This document shows, piece by piece, positions 44,621 to 55,637 of a DNA stretch of 64,000 nt (positions are counted from its first letter, which is position 1; the number at the start of each line of letters is the position of its first letter). Location of the stretch: contig NC_064615.1 of NCBI RefSeq assembly GCF_023898315.1, positions 736,233,450-736,297,449 of the forward strand. The letters are read 5' to 3'. The position numbers and the translations under genes were made by a program. The notes under the pieces were generated by a model. The model was given only the letters and a program-made list of their open reading frames with translations, was not told where the DNA came from and searched no databases. The DNA is from Schistocerca nitens. Lineage: Eukaryota; Arthropoda; Insecta; Orthoptera; Acrididae.

Positions 44621-45949
44621 TTATCTTTCCTTCAGGAGTGATTGCACCCTGCAGCACGCTTTAATTAGCTCGTAGTAACAAGTCTTGTACCGAGAGCAAT
44701 GAATTAATTGAACTGCATTATCATAAACAAGTCCCATACAAATTAACTGTTTTGCAAAGTGATTAATCAAGTGCGCTTTATTAAAACGTAATGAGTCAGT
44801 ATGGAAGACTCCTTGACAGAGGAATGATCCTAGTATCGTTTTGCCGGTCAGTGCAAGGCAAGATATAACATTTGCCCAACACGATACTTGGAAACATAAC
44901 ACATTATTTCATGTCAAAGAAATTTCAGCTAGATTTTTGATGAGGTGGGGCTTTACGGCTGTCAAATAATTGTGAAACTTCACTATAGATAACCATCAGC
45001 TGTTTATTTTTATGCTCAGTGCTACCAGTAGACCATTTTGAAGCCGAAGCAAGACGTAATCAGATTGTCACTGCAAAATTTGCAATGAACAACTTCGATG
45101 CAGGCATAAAAACGTAGCTTTTGTTACAATAAATAAACTCCAAAACACACAGATAGGTAGGAGACGCTCGCAAGACGATCATACATTTCAGACTGAATTT
45201 CTTCATTTTGAAATGTATGATCGTCTTGTGGGAAACCCCGCAATTTTTGTTTTAGCTAATCTGAAAATTTCTTTCCCATTAATAATCAAACAGGGCTGGA
45301 ATTTGGATAGATTATAGGTAATAATCCAATCCGTGTCTTCAATTTGCAATCGCGGGAAAAATTGACCACAACATTAAAAAATAAAATTCCGGGCTTTACC
45401 CTCACTTACCCTACCGAGAAATAAACGTTCACAGTATTGTACAATGTTTTATTTCATAAAATAACTCTAATAAAAACGGTCACCTTCAAAATTTGGAAAT
45501 CACAGTAAAGGGTTCCAAAGAGGAGAAAAATATTTTTTAAAACATGTTCAGTTTAAATATTAAATTAGATACAATCCCTTTGAGGAGTACATCATCTCAC
45601 AACAGCTTCCAAAATAACTACCGGGTCCAGCTTTCTAAAATGTTCCCTTCTTAAGCAGATTAATTATGAGACGGAGGGTATCACGCTGTTTAGTGTACTG
45701 AAACGCACATAAGAAACAAGTATAGCACATGTCTTAAAATGAAGTAATAAATATATCCTTTACACTCTGAAAAAGGAGGAACACTTTATTGGATAATGTG
45801 ATCTGAAAACCCAGTAACGCTGCTAAAACAGATCTTAAATGAGGGACCCCATTGATTAAAATTCTCCTCTTAACTCTGACTTGAATTAACAAGGTCTTAC
45901 CAATACTTGGACAAAATATCGGGCATTAAAAAGTTTTGCACAGTATGAT
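44621..45949. other. esterase intron 1; AT-rich, contains a hairpin
   Basis: Nothing coding. Holds the perfect inverted repeat listed separately at 45171-45228. Confidence 0.4.
45171..45228. repeat. perfect 20-bp inverted repeat with 18-base loop
   Basis: Left arm CAAGACGATCATACATTTCA (45171-45190), loop 45191-45208, right arm TGAAATGTATGATCGTCTTG (45209-45228). No mismatch. It could be a pre-miRNA-like hairpin, a fold-back remnant of a small transposon, or chance; the arms are not simple sequence. Confidence 0.8.
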
Positions 45950-45960
45950 TTTAAAGGTAT

Positions 45961-46188
45961 CCGGGCCTCGTGGGGTAGCCTCGCGGTCTTAGGCGTCTTG
46001 TCATGGTCCACGCGACTTCCCCCGTCGGAGGTTCGAGTCCTCCGTCGGAGGTTCGAGTCCTCCCGCGGGCATGGGTGCGTGCGCCGTCCTTAGCGTTAGT
46101 TAGTTTAAGTTAAATTAAGTAAAGTGTAAGCTTAGGGACCGATGACCTCAGCAATTTGGTCCCATAAGTCCTTGCTACGAATTTCCAA
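45961..46188 (+). mobile_element. tRNA-derived SINE, family B, with a duplicated B box
   Basis: Head CCGGGCCTCGTGGGGTAGCC; the B-box region GTCGGAGGTTCGAGTCCTCC occurs twice in tandem (46024-46063). Body GTCCTTAGCGTTAGTTAG and GACCGATGACCTCAGCAATT, ending CGAATTTCCAA. Direct repeats TTTAAAGG flank it (45950-45957 and 46189-46196). Confidence 0.87.
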
Positions 46189-46196
46189 TTTAAAGG

Positions 46197-47134
46197 CACC
46201 TTGCGTGACATGACTCGCAGGATAGCCAAAATCTCTCTAACTGGAATAGATCATTAACCTTGATCAAGAGCAGAGCTATTAAAATATATTTGTTTTTAAA
46301 ACAATTAAAATGACGATTAACAAAAATAAAGCTGTCTGCTCATGCATAATTCTAAAAACATTGCACCAATAAGCACCAACATGAGTACACAAGACTTAAT
46401 GGCTCTCAGCCAGAACAAAATACTGAAAGTTTGGTGAACCGTTTGCCCGTACAGTCTTGGACACAATGCTCTCAAATACCGTCAGACTGGTAAACATTAA
46501 TCGGTGGCATACATGAATATCAAAAGCTAACAAGTTCTCGCGTATCAAACAATAAGCTTACCGCTTATTAGTTTTTGTTCTTCCTTCTTTGGCTACGACG
46601 AAAATCCACAAGCGATACGGCGAAATCCATCCAAATTACCTAATGACAAAAGCCGTACTTGCTATGCCTGTTGACCTTCACATAAAGCAGACGGCGCATT
46701 CAGTAGCACACACACACACACAACTCGTAATCTCAGCGGAGCACTAGCTGACCCATTAAGTAAAATACTTCCACGCCAATGCTCATTTAGGCTCCGAACA
46801 TAACTCGAACGCCCCTTAACTTGCAGGGGATCCTCCGAACATTTACTACAAAAGCTGCCACCAAACTTCTACCAGGCTAGCATTGTGATAACCACAGTGG
46901 ACTAATTCCACATGCGAACAGTTGTGTCCTACAAAACTTACTTTAGTGCATTTAAAATAAGTTGCGTTTTTTGACAGTTCAATACGGATCGAGGGGAGGG
47001 AAGTATAGTTGCCAGCGTGTGCTAGGCGCGTCGGCGGTGACCACAGTATAGTTAAGTGCCAGGCCTACTCGGCGCGGAACCTGTCAAGCTCGCTTGACTA
47101 CGTGAACAGCAAGCCGCGCAAGCCGTCCGATCTG
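46197..47134. other. esterase intron 1; nothing recognised
   Basis: Contains a short CA repeat (46711-46724). The GC-richer part 46985-47130 may belong to the transposon that follows. Confidence 0.4.
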
Positions 47135-48470
47135 CGATCTTTCTCAAACGATTTTGAAGAAACTACTCCGTAATAAACTCTCATTCTAGCGCATCTTATA
47201 GTTTAATTCGTCAGCTTCATGATGAACCGCCTATCATTTCGTTAATGCTCACAGTTATTGTGATATTTCGATAGTAGGTAAGCTACTGCAAGAAATTCTT
47301 AGATTGCATTGAAAAGTAGGTATCGCTATGAATTTGTGTTTGGTGCGTGTTAAGCTGCATGTTTCTGAATATTAAATCTAGGTAATATTATGCAAAGCGC
47401 TCCGTCACGAACTCGTGCTCAGTGACAAAACTAGAGCGAAATATTCATAAAATCCTCGTATCTCACAAATGGTCTGGGATATCGACACAAGATTTTGCCA
47501 AATCACAGCCCGCAAAGACGAGAGTGTTTCGCCATACGATTAGTATGACAAAATTCCATATCTACTGCGATATTCAAACGACTACAGATATTTTTCAATA
47601 AAATAATCCAATCATTGAGAGCCATCGATAGCTGGCGAAACTAGAACTGTTGTGGGGTTTGAGACAATATAAGAGAAGAAGTTACAAGTTTATTTTTATA
47701 CTTAGAATGGGCTGTTTCATAAACTATTGACCTGACTAGTACTCAGTTGTTAGTTTACTAACACACTATTTCGGGATTCTGTCGCAATTTCAAGTGCACT
47801 AGAATGTTAGTGAGATGTATATTTCTAAACTCTGCTGTGATTTGACAAAAGAAGCAGATTTTTACATGGCAACAAAAGAAGTTACGTATTCGTCAAAACT
47901 CGTCACAGTCCTTCATGAATCAACGTCTCCTGAACTGCCTTCTTGGTATGGCTGACAAATGAAGACCAGTCCTGTCGTGCAACATTTTCTTTGGTCAGCG
48001 TTTCAACCTCATTGAGCGTAAACTTCTTTTTGATTTTTGCCGCATTACTTTTCACCTTGGCCCACATACTCTGTCGAATTTAAATGGGCATGATACGGAG
48101 GAAGTCTGATTAAACTATTCCCTTTACCGTTAGCCAGTTCGTCGATCCGGTAGCGTGAAGTTTTGGCTTGTACAGCACTGACAGTTCCATTACCTTCGCC
48201 TTATACATGCCAAGTTCACATTTACCTCAAGGAACATTTCTTTGTACCCGCAAAATATCCGTTTTCCTTCACTACATTGTTGGAGCTTTATGCATCACAA
48301 CAGAGTGGTAACGCGTTTTGTCCATTACTATTGTCGAATTCCGAGGTATGTTTTGCAGCAGAACGTTATCTTCCCAACCACTGAATGAGTTCTTGGACGA
48401 CATTTTTATTGCAGATCTCTTATTCAGATGTGCTGCACTGTTGTTATTAATGAAACGCCAACACAAAGCA
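47135..48470 (-). mobile_element. remnant of a DDE_3-type (IS630/Tc1-related) DNA transposon
   Basis: Contains the C-terminal half of a transposase gene on the minus strand (47903-48466) followed by about 770 bp of non-coding 3' sequence (47135-47902), which recurs, diverged, at 23815-24580. Ends and terminal repeats could not be defined. It lies in esterase intron 1. Confidence 0.6.
47903..48466 (-). pseudogene. DDE_3-type transposase, C-terminal half
   Basis: Minus strand: FSGWEDNVLLQNIPRNSTIV, then MDKTRYHSVVMHKAPTM (active members have VMDNAPYHS, so the Asp-Asn is followed or replaced by DK here), TGSTNWLTVKG, an altered catalytic-Glu block SMWAKVKSNAAKIKKKFTLN (normally ELIWAQVK), VETLTKENVARQDW, and a TGA at 47903. 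This architecture is that of arthropod DDE_3-superfamily transposases. Several stops and the altered active site show that it is dead. The N-terminal half is absent. Confidence 0.62.
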
Positions 48471-48724
48471 CTTGTTCACAATATCAGTGACTACAGAACT
48501 CTCAACGCCAGAAAACACGACGTTACAACGGGAGCAGACAAACGTTGATGCATCTAATGCGTGACACCACGTGGTACTGTTTATTCGTGGTATGGCAACA
48601 GGGGCGCCTTGCCAGCCGAACAGCCGGCGACGTGGTACGTAAAGTCGGCTCGCCATTGGTGTTACCTGGGTAACGGCGTCACGTCCTCCTCCGGCCAGCC
48701 AAACATCAAAAGTCGCAACTAATT

Positions 48725-48804
48725 TTAAACGCACTATAGCTCTTCCATTGGCTGGAGATAACAATTAAACGCACTATAGCTCTTCCACTGCCTGGAGATA
48801 ACAA
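48725..48804. repeat. tandem duplication, 2 x 40 bp
   Basis: TTAAACGCACTATAGCTCTT followed by CCAYTGSCTGGAGATAACAA occurs twice head to tail (48725-48764, 48765-48804) with two differences. Confidence 0.9.
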
Positions 48805-48973
48805 GACCAAGAGCCGGTGAATGCATTGTTATGAGACGCGGCATTGGTATCTTTGAATATCCTAGCGGACCGGCTCAAACATAGTTGCTGTGTTTGTCAA
48901 ATTAAAGCCATAAAATACGTTATAGGATGCGGTGCAACACATCAAGGTTGTAGCCTTCGTATTTCCGCGTGCA

Positions 48974-49173
48974 CTGATTGGTTGATTTTGGCGAGAGGAC
49001 TAAACAGCGAGGTCATGGGTCCCATCGGATTAGGGAAGGAAGTTGACTGTACCCTTTCAAAGGAACCATCTCGGCAATTGCCTGAATCGATTTAGAGAAA
49101 TCACGGAAAACCTAAATCAGGACGGCCGGACGCAGGTTTTAACCGTTGTCCTCCCGAATGCGAGTCCAGTGTG
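48974..49173 (-). mobile_element. tRNA-derived SINE, family C (in esterase intron 1)
   Basis: Minus-strand copy of the family at 21028: plus-strand text GATTGGTTGATTTTGGCGAG, CTTTCAAAGGAACCATCTCG, GAAATCACGGAAAACCTAAA, and the degenerate B-box complement near 49132-49150. The tail lies to the left. Confidence 0.82.
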
Positions 49174-50374
49174 CGTGTCCACAGATTTCGTCCTTGATGT
49201 AACATACTTTTCAACATATACAGTGTACTTCTCTTTGGAATCTGAGTGATCCAACTGAAAATTTTCGGAATAACGACGTTTAAGAAGAGTTTAATGAAAA
49301 CGAAACAGATTCTTGTTTTATGGAGAATAGCAACGTCGAAAATAGGTGGAGTCACTGTTATGTAGGTACTTGTAACGTTGTGTTAAATCATCCATTGGAA
49401 GCATTCCCAATCAACAGAAAAGCTAATACCATCTTCCATTAAGAAAGTGTATTACTGTCACATGTGTGAATAATTCTAAAGTTCTCTGAGCAGGAGTAGG
49501 TTATCAACTCTTGATAGAATTATGTGGCTTGTCAACCAAGCCATCAGCAGTCGGCATTGTGTTGCATTTTATTTACAAATAATCTTGTTGTTATAGGACG
49601 CTAAAATACACACTGCCAATATGATCGGTGAACCAGTGTCGAGCCTCCAACGGAGCGTGTTTCTTTCACAGGCAGAAGAAGCTTCTCAGTATTGGAAATG
49701 TGTGCCTCTAGTAATTATACGTGTGTTGCAGTTTGTATGTGGCACCCCTACTACACTTTACAACAATTAATATACCTCTGCAGTGTATGTTACATCAGTT
49801 CTCACTCCTTTCATGGCAACAGGTGATTTCATGAATTACATTTTGTGAGTAGTCTTAGGAACATATGATTCCATTTCTGATGCATGTCAGATGCCACATC
49901 CTAATTACAATAATAGTGGCTAACATTCTCACGACTATCCATTTTAACTTTATTTCTGACTAATGCTTCTTTGTTGCTTTTCTGCCTTTTCAATGTTATC
50001 ATTCTTTCCTGCGTTATTTTCGATGGAAAAATTGAATTGTGGATCCGTAACTGATGCAGTAGCAGTTGCACAGCTGAACATATTTTTATTTTATACGTTG
50101 ATATTTAATTCTTTGCTGCTGGTTTGAGACTCGCAGGTCCATTACCAAGCGCCCGGTCTTTCTTTACTGATTACACAAATAGAAGCTTGAGAAGGGCTGC
50201 GACTCTGAAACATGCTGCATAGTTTTAAATATAATATAATAATATAAAAGCAGCGAAAAATACTTATTTCAAGAGTCTCAGTTACAAACTGTCACAAATG
50301 ATCACTTGTAACTATTTGCAACTGATGCCCGTTTGCGGCATTTCTCATGACAAAATGACATCTGTTACCAAAAA
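49174..50374. other. esterase intron 1; nothing recognised
   Basis: AT-rich; no coding potential or recognised repeat. Confidence 0.4.
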
Positions 50375-51035
50375 CAAGGAATTTTACATTTACATCTACA
50401 TTTATACGCCACAAACCACAGGTGAGGGATCAGCCTCAATGTGGGCAGTATCCCGGGCAACCACAGTCGTAGTCCGATCGGGGGATGCGTGGGACGAGCT
50501 GGCTGTCCCCGACAAACCCCCATCCGTACCCCCACAGTGATGCCCATTGGCAACAGCCTCAAGCTGTGTGACCGAAGCCAACACTGCCTGAAGCTGGGAG
50601 CGAAGGGATGCCAACTCAGCCTGCATCCGAACACAGCAGTTGCAGTCCCTATCCATGCTATAAACTGTTGTGCAAAGAACGTGTGAACTAATCTACAGAG
50701 AGCACAAACTAATCGGCAAAAAATTTAAACGGTTATTAAAATACAAGATTGCCTAGTAAATGTAGTAATGCTGCTACTTGCGCACTGCTGACACACTGCT
50801 CGGCGGCGGAAGGAGACTACGCGATTTTCACTATTCAAGTACTAAAACGCGATGCTACAACTCTCAAATACTATAATACGCCCGAAATTTATAAATTAAA
50901 CAATGCAAGTACCAAACACACGCAAAGAAATTAAGAATTAAACTATGTAACAAATTAGTGAGCTAGGAGTATACAACTTTCTGCTGGCAGCTGCTTATCC
51001 AACGGCGGCAGGGAGTAGGGGGTGTGGAATTGCTG
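50375..51035 (-). mobile_element. internally deleted CR1-like LINE (5' region joined to 3' tail)
   Basis: On the minus strand the 5' UTR (from about 51035) leads to an ATG at 50656: MDRDCNCCVRMQAELASLRS, QLQAVLASVTQLEAVANG, a Cys-containing start followed by a coiled coil, as in ORF1 of CR1-like LINEs. After about 84 codons the frame ends directly at a TAAATGTAGATGTAAATG tail (about 50378-50402, plus-strand TTTACATCTACATTTATA), so nearly the whole of ORF1 and ORF2 is deleted. Confidence 0.6.
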
Positions 51036-51135
51036 CTTCCAGAGAAAACTCAGTATTTAATTTTTCGGTGTCAGCTGGCCTTCCACGTCTTCTTATGACA
51101 CCAATTTCTGATCCTAGTATTCTAAATTAATGCCT

Positions 51136-51333
51136 AACCCGGCCGTTGGAAGCCGAGCGGTTCTAGGCGCTTCAGTCTGGAACCGCGCGACCGCTACGGT
51201 CGCAGGTTCGAATCCTGCCTCGGGCATGGATGTGTGTGATATCCTTAGGTTAGTTAGGATTAAGTAGTTCTAAGTTCTAAGGGACTGATGACCTGAGATG
51301 TTACGTCCCATAGTGCTCAGAGCCATTTGAACC
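51136..51333 (+). mobile_element. tRNA-derived SINE, family A, 88 bp before esterase exon 2
   Basis: Head CGGCCGTTGGAAGCCGAGCG, B box GGTTCGAATCC, tail AGAGCCATTTGAACC. Perfect direct repeats ATTAATGCCT (51126-51135 and 51334-51343). It ends 88 bp upstream of the exon 2 acceptor, where the branch point and polypyrimidine tract remain outside it. Confidence 0.93.
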
Positions 51334-51421
51334 ATTAATGCCTTAAGTGGGCCTGTTACCGTTTTCGTCCTACGCACATTTATAGTAAACATAATGTTAC
51401 TTTTCTTTCTGTTTCTTACAG

Positions 51422-51559
51422 GGTCAAGAATATGTGACAGTAGACACAGAAGAAGGCACTGTGAGGGGTCTGATTTCGCAAACATATACAGGCAAAACGA
51501 TATACAGGTTTGAAGGAATACCTTATGCGGAAGCACCTGTGGGTGATCTTCGATTCCAG
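51422..51559 (+). CDS. secreted type-B carboxylesterase, exon 2
   Basis: Acceptor TTTCTTACAG ends at 51421. The 46 codons begin GQEYVTVDTEEGTVRGLISQ and continue to IYRFEGIPYAEAPVGDLRFQ, the highly conserved N-terminal block of the alpha/beta-hydrolase carboxylesterase family (consensus F.GIPYA.PPVG.LRF). The exon ends CAG with GCAAGTAAT as donor, a GC-AG intron. Phase 0 on both sides. Exon 3 continues with PPVTKTAWSG, as expected after LRFQ. The substrate cannot be told from here; relatives include juvenile hormone esterase, FE4-type and antennal or gut esterases. Confidence 0.93.
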
Positions 51560-52344
51560 GCAAGTAATTATTTTAACTGCCTTATCTAATTAACTACCGA
51601 AAAAAGGAAACGGGACAGAAGGAAGAAAAAGAAAGTGCGGCAGCCCTGTTACCCTGCTGTAAAGACTTCTCAGTTTCAATACAGTGAGTTGAAGTCACAA
51701 AATTTTTCACTATTTCGGAGCGACCTGGACAACTAATTACAGTATCTTTGAAACACAATGAATAGTAACTAAAATACTGTTCAGGCACGGGAACATAATA
51801 TTTCCGATCTACCTAGTGTTAAGGGTTTATTAAACGGCCTATGGGCAAATTTCAGAAGCCACCGTAAATATAAGTATGTAAATCGACAAAACCAATACAT
51901 TCGTGAATACCATATTTATCTTCCACTATTGTGTCTCGTTGTGTAGTCGGGACGTAGTATAAAAATTTCAGTATGTTTCAAACAAATGTTCGTCAATCAC
52001 ACATGATCTGGGGGATAGCGTCTTTGATTAGTAATGAAAACATCCTCGGTCTCTGGTTCTAAATGCGTCACCGCTTAAATTTTGAATAAAAATCTTCAGC
52101 AACGGCGAGCGAAGACTTCCGGCATAAGAAGTCACCCTCATTCTGCCAGCGGCCTTGTCAAAGTGGACGGAGAAGCGGATAGAAGTTCAGGGCATTCTCT
52201 TGTCCTTGGGGTGCGGAACTCCTCCTAAAGACGGATGAATCAACATTGATCAACGTCATAAGAATGCATAAGGCAATGGAAATCACTGCGTAAAAGACAC
52301 ACTACGTGTATCCACAGGTCATGTGACCTATAGCTGAAAAAAAT
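51560..52344. other. start of esterase intron 2 (GC donor); nothing else recognised
   Basis: Begins GCAAGTAATT. No repeat recognised up to the RTE-like LINE. Confidence 0.45.
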
Positions 52345-55245
52345 GTCATGATGATCTCTCCATTGGCAAAAGATTCCCGTACAGTCCCCCATGCAGATCT
52401 CCAGGAGGGGACTGCAAAGGGGGAGGTGACCATGAGAAAAAGATTCAATAACCATCGAAAGGACAACGTCCTACGAGTCGGGGCGTGGAATGTCAGAAAT
52501 TTGAACGTGGTAGGGAAGCTAGAAAATCTGAAAAGGGAAATGCAAAGGCTCAAGCTAGATATAATAGGAGCCAGTGAAGCGAAATGGAAAGAAGACAAGG
52601 ATTTCTGCTCAGATGAGTGTAGGATAATATCAACAGCAGCAGAAAATGGTATAGCGGGAGTAGATTCTTTATGAATAGGAGGGTAGGGTAGAGAGTATGT
52701 TACTGTGAACAGTTCAGTGACAGGGTTGTTCTTATCAGAATGGACGGCAAACGAACACCGACAACGGTAGTTCAGTTATACATGCAGACGTCGCAGGCTG
52801 AAGATGAAGAGATAGAAAAGTATGTGATGACATTGAAAGGGTAATACGATAGGTAAATGGAGATGAAAATCTAATAGTCATGGGGGACTGGAAAGCATTA
52901 GTGGGGAGACGAGTAACAGGAAAGGTTACAGGAAAAAAAGGGTTTGGGACAAGGAAGAGACTAATTGAGTTCCGTAGTAATTTTTAGCTAGTAAGGGCGA
53001 ATACTCTGTTTAAGAATCACAAGAGGATGAAGTATACGTGGAAAAGGCCGAGTGATACGGGAAGATTTCAGTTAGATTACACCATGGTCGGACAGAGATT
53101 CCGAAATCAGATTCTGGATTGTAAGGCGTGCCCAGGAGCATTTGTAGACTCAGATCAAAATGCAGTAGTCATGAAGAGTAGGATGAAGTATAAGAGATTA
53201 GTCAGGAACAATCAATACGCAAAGAAGTGGGATATGGACGTACTAAGGAATGACGAGATACCCTTGAAGTTCTCTAAGGTTATAGATACAGCAATAAATA
53301 ATAGCTCAGTAGGCAGTACAGTTGAAGAGGAATGGACATCTCTAAAACGTCCATTCACTGAAGTTTGAAAGAAAAACATAGGTAAAAAGAAGGTAACTGC
53401 GAAGAAACCATGGGTAAGAGAAGAAATACTTCAGTTGATTGATGAAAGAAGAAAGTACAAAAATGCTCAGAGAAATTCAGTGATACAGAAATACAAGTCA
53501 CTGAGGAATGAAATAAATAGGAAGTGAAGGGAAGGCAACGCGAAGTGGCTCTATGAAAAATGTGAAGAAATCGAAATAGAAATGATTATTGGAAGGGCTG
53601 AGACAGCATACAGAAATTCAAAATCAAATGAGGCACAAAGGATGGATAACATTCCATCAGAATTTCTAAAATCATTGGGGGAAGTGCCAACAAAACGATT
53701 ATTCACGTTGGTGAACAGAATGTATGAGTCTGGCGACGTACCATTTGACTTTCGAAAAAATATCATACACACAATTCCGAAGACTGCAAGACCTGAGAAG
53801 TGGGAGAATTATCGCACAATCAGCTTAACAGCTCATGCATACAAGTTGCTTACAAGAATGATACACAGAAGAATGGAAAAGAAAACTGAGGATGTGTTAG
53901 ATGACAATCAGTTTGGCTTTATGAAAGGTAAAGGCACCAGAGAGGCAATTCTGACGTTGCGGTTGATAATGGAAGCAAGACTAAAGAAAAATCAACACGT
54001 TCATAGGGTTTGTCGATCTGGAAAAAGCGGTCGACATTATAAAATGGTGCAAGATGTTCGAAATTCTCAAGGGAGAAACGGATAATATACAATATCTACA
54101 AGAACCAAGAGAGAATACCGACAAGGGACGACCAAGAACGAAGTGCTTGGGTTAAAAAGGGTGTAAGACAGGGAAGCAGTTTTTCGCCCCTATTGTTCAA
54201 TCTGTACATCGAAGAAGCAATCATGGAAATAAAGGAAAGTTACAGGAGTGGAATTAAAATTCAAGGTGAAAGGGTATCAATGATGCGATTCGTTGATGAC
54301 ATTTCTGTCCTGAGTGAAAGTGAAGAAGAATTACATGGTCTCCTGAATGTAATGAACAGTCTAACGAGTACAGAATATGGATTGAGAATAAATCGAAAAA
54401 AGACGAAAGTAATGAGAAGAAGCAGAAATGAGAACAATGAGAACCTTAACATCAGGATTAATGGTTACGAAGTAGATGACGTTAAGGAATTTTACAACCT
54501 AGGCAGTAAAATAATCAATGACGGACGGAGCAAACAGGAGATCAAAAGCCTATTAGCACTGGCGAGAAGAGCGTACCTTGCCAAGAGAAGTCTACTAGTG
54601 TCAAACACTGGCCTTAATTCGAGGAAGAAATTTCTGAGAATTTACCGCTGGAGCAAAGCGTTGTATGGTACTGGAACGTGAACTGTGTGAAAACCGGAAG
54701 ATAAGAGAAACGAAGCAGACGGATGTTGAAAATTAGGTGGACTGATAAGGTAAGGAATGAGAAGGTTCTGCGCAGAACCGGAGAGGAAAGCATATGGGAA
54801 AAATACTGACAAGGAGAAGGGACGTCTGACCTCCGTGGTACTACGGGGAACTGTAGGGGGCAAAAACTGCAGAAGAAGGCAGACATTGGAATACATCCAG
54901 CAAATAATTGAGGTCGTAGGCTGCAAGTGCAACAGTCCGCAGCTCGTGGTCGTGCGGTAGCGTTCTCGCTTCCCACGCCCGGGTTCCCGGGTTCGATTCC
55001 CGGCGGTGTCAGGGATTTTCTCTGCCTCGTGATGACTGGGTGTTGTGTGCTGTCCTTAGGTTAGTTAGGTTTAAGTAGTTGTAAGTTCTAGGGGACTGAT
55101 GACCATAGCTGTTAAGTCCCATAGTGCTCAGAGCCTTTTTTTTTTTTTTTTTTTTTTTGCAAGTGCAACTGTGAGATGAAGAGGTGGGCACAGAAGAGGA
55201 ATTCGTGGAGGGCCGCATCCAACTGTTCAGAAGACTGATGTGATT
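52345..55245 (+). pseudogene. RTE-like LINE ORF (endonuclease plus RT) in esterase intron 2
   Basis: Endonuclease: VLRVGAWNVRNLNVVGKLEN, LDIIGASEAKWKEDKDF, LIVMGDWKALVGRR and FQLDYTMVGQRFRNQ (52440-53130). RT: PSEFLKSLGEVPTKRLFTLV, NYRTISLTAHAYKLLTRMIH, FVDLEKAVDIIKW-like motif A near 54010, LFNLYIEEAIMEIKESYRSG, MMRFVDDISVLSES (motif C, FVDD), RTKVM-type block, then KTGLNSRKKFLR-like thumb. The C-terminus after 54681 is in other frames and is split by a SINE (54934-55157); it ends at about 55240. Such endonuclease domains are often misannotated as craniofacial development protein 2. Many stops. Confidence 0.85.
54934..55157 (+). mobile_element. SINE with tRNA-Gly-like head on the family-A body, poly-T tail
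   Basis: Head CTCGTGGTCGTGCGGTAGCG, TTCTCGCTTCCCACGC (the CCC anticodon region of a Gly tRNA), B box GGTTCGATTCC. The body GTCCTTAGGTTAGTTAGGTT to AGTGCTCAGAGCC is the same as in family A. It ends in 23 T (55136-55158). Target duplication TGCAAGTGCAAC (54922-54933 and 55158-55169). Confidence 0.93.
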
Positions 55246-55423
55246 AAAAAAAGTGGTACTTTCCGTAGATACGTAGTGGCCAAAACTGGTATGCAATTGC
55301 TGGAGCATTGCAGAGCGGAGTACCAGAGTGGAGAACCAGAAACCACGCCAATTTAATTCCTATGATTGCTTCGAGATACTCTTAACATTTCAGAACTGTT
55401 AGGGCTGGTGTCCAAACTGTGCT

Positions 55424-55625
55424 GCCGGCCGGGGTGGCCGAGCGGTTCTAGGCGCTACAGTCTGGAACTGCGCGACCGATACGGTCGCAGTTTCGAATCC
55501 TGCCTCGGGCATGGATGTATGTGATGTCCTTAGGTTAGTTAGGTTTAATTAGTTCTAAGTTCTAGGGGACTGATGACCTTAGCAGTTAAGTCCCATAGTG
55601 CTCAGAGCCATTTGAACCATTTGAA
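55424..55625 (+). mobile_element. tRNA-derived SINE, family A (in esterase intron 2)
   Basis: Head GCCGGCCGGGGTGGCCGAGC to tail CCATTTGAACCATTTGAA. Perfect 12-bp direct repeats CCAAACTGTGCT (55412-55423 and 55626-55637). Confidence 0.95.
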
Positions 55626-55637
55626 CCAAACTGTGCT

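Noticed and set aside
52440-52675. Host craniofacial development protein 2-like gene
   Set aside because: The endonuclease domain is followed by RT motifs in the same direction and is full of stops: it is a LINE.
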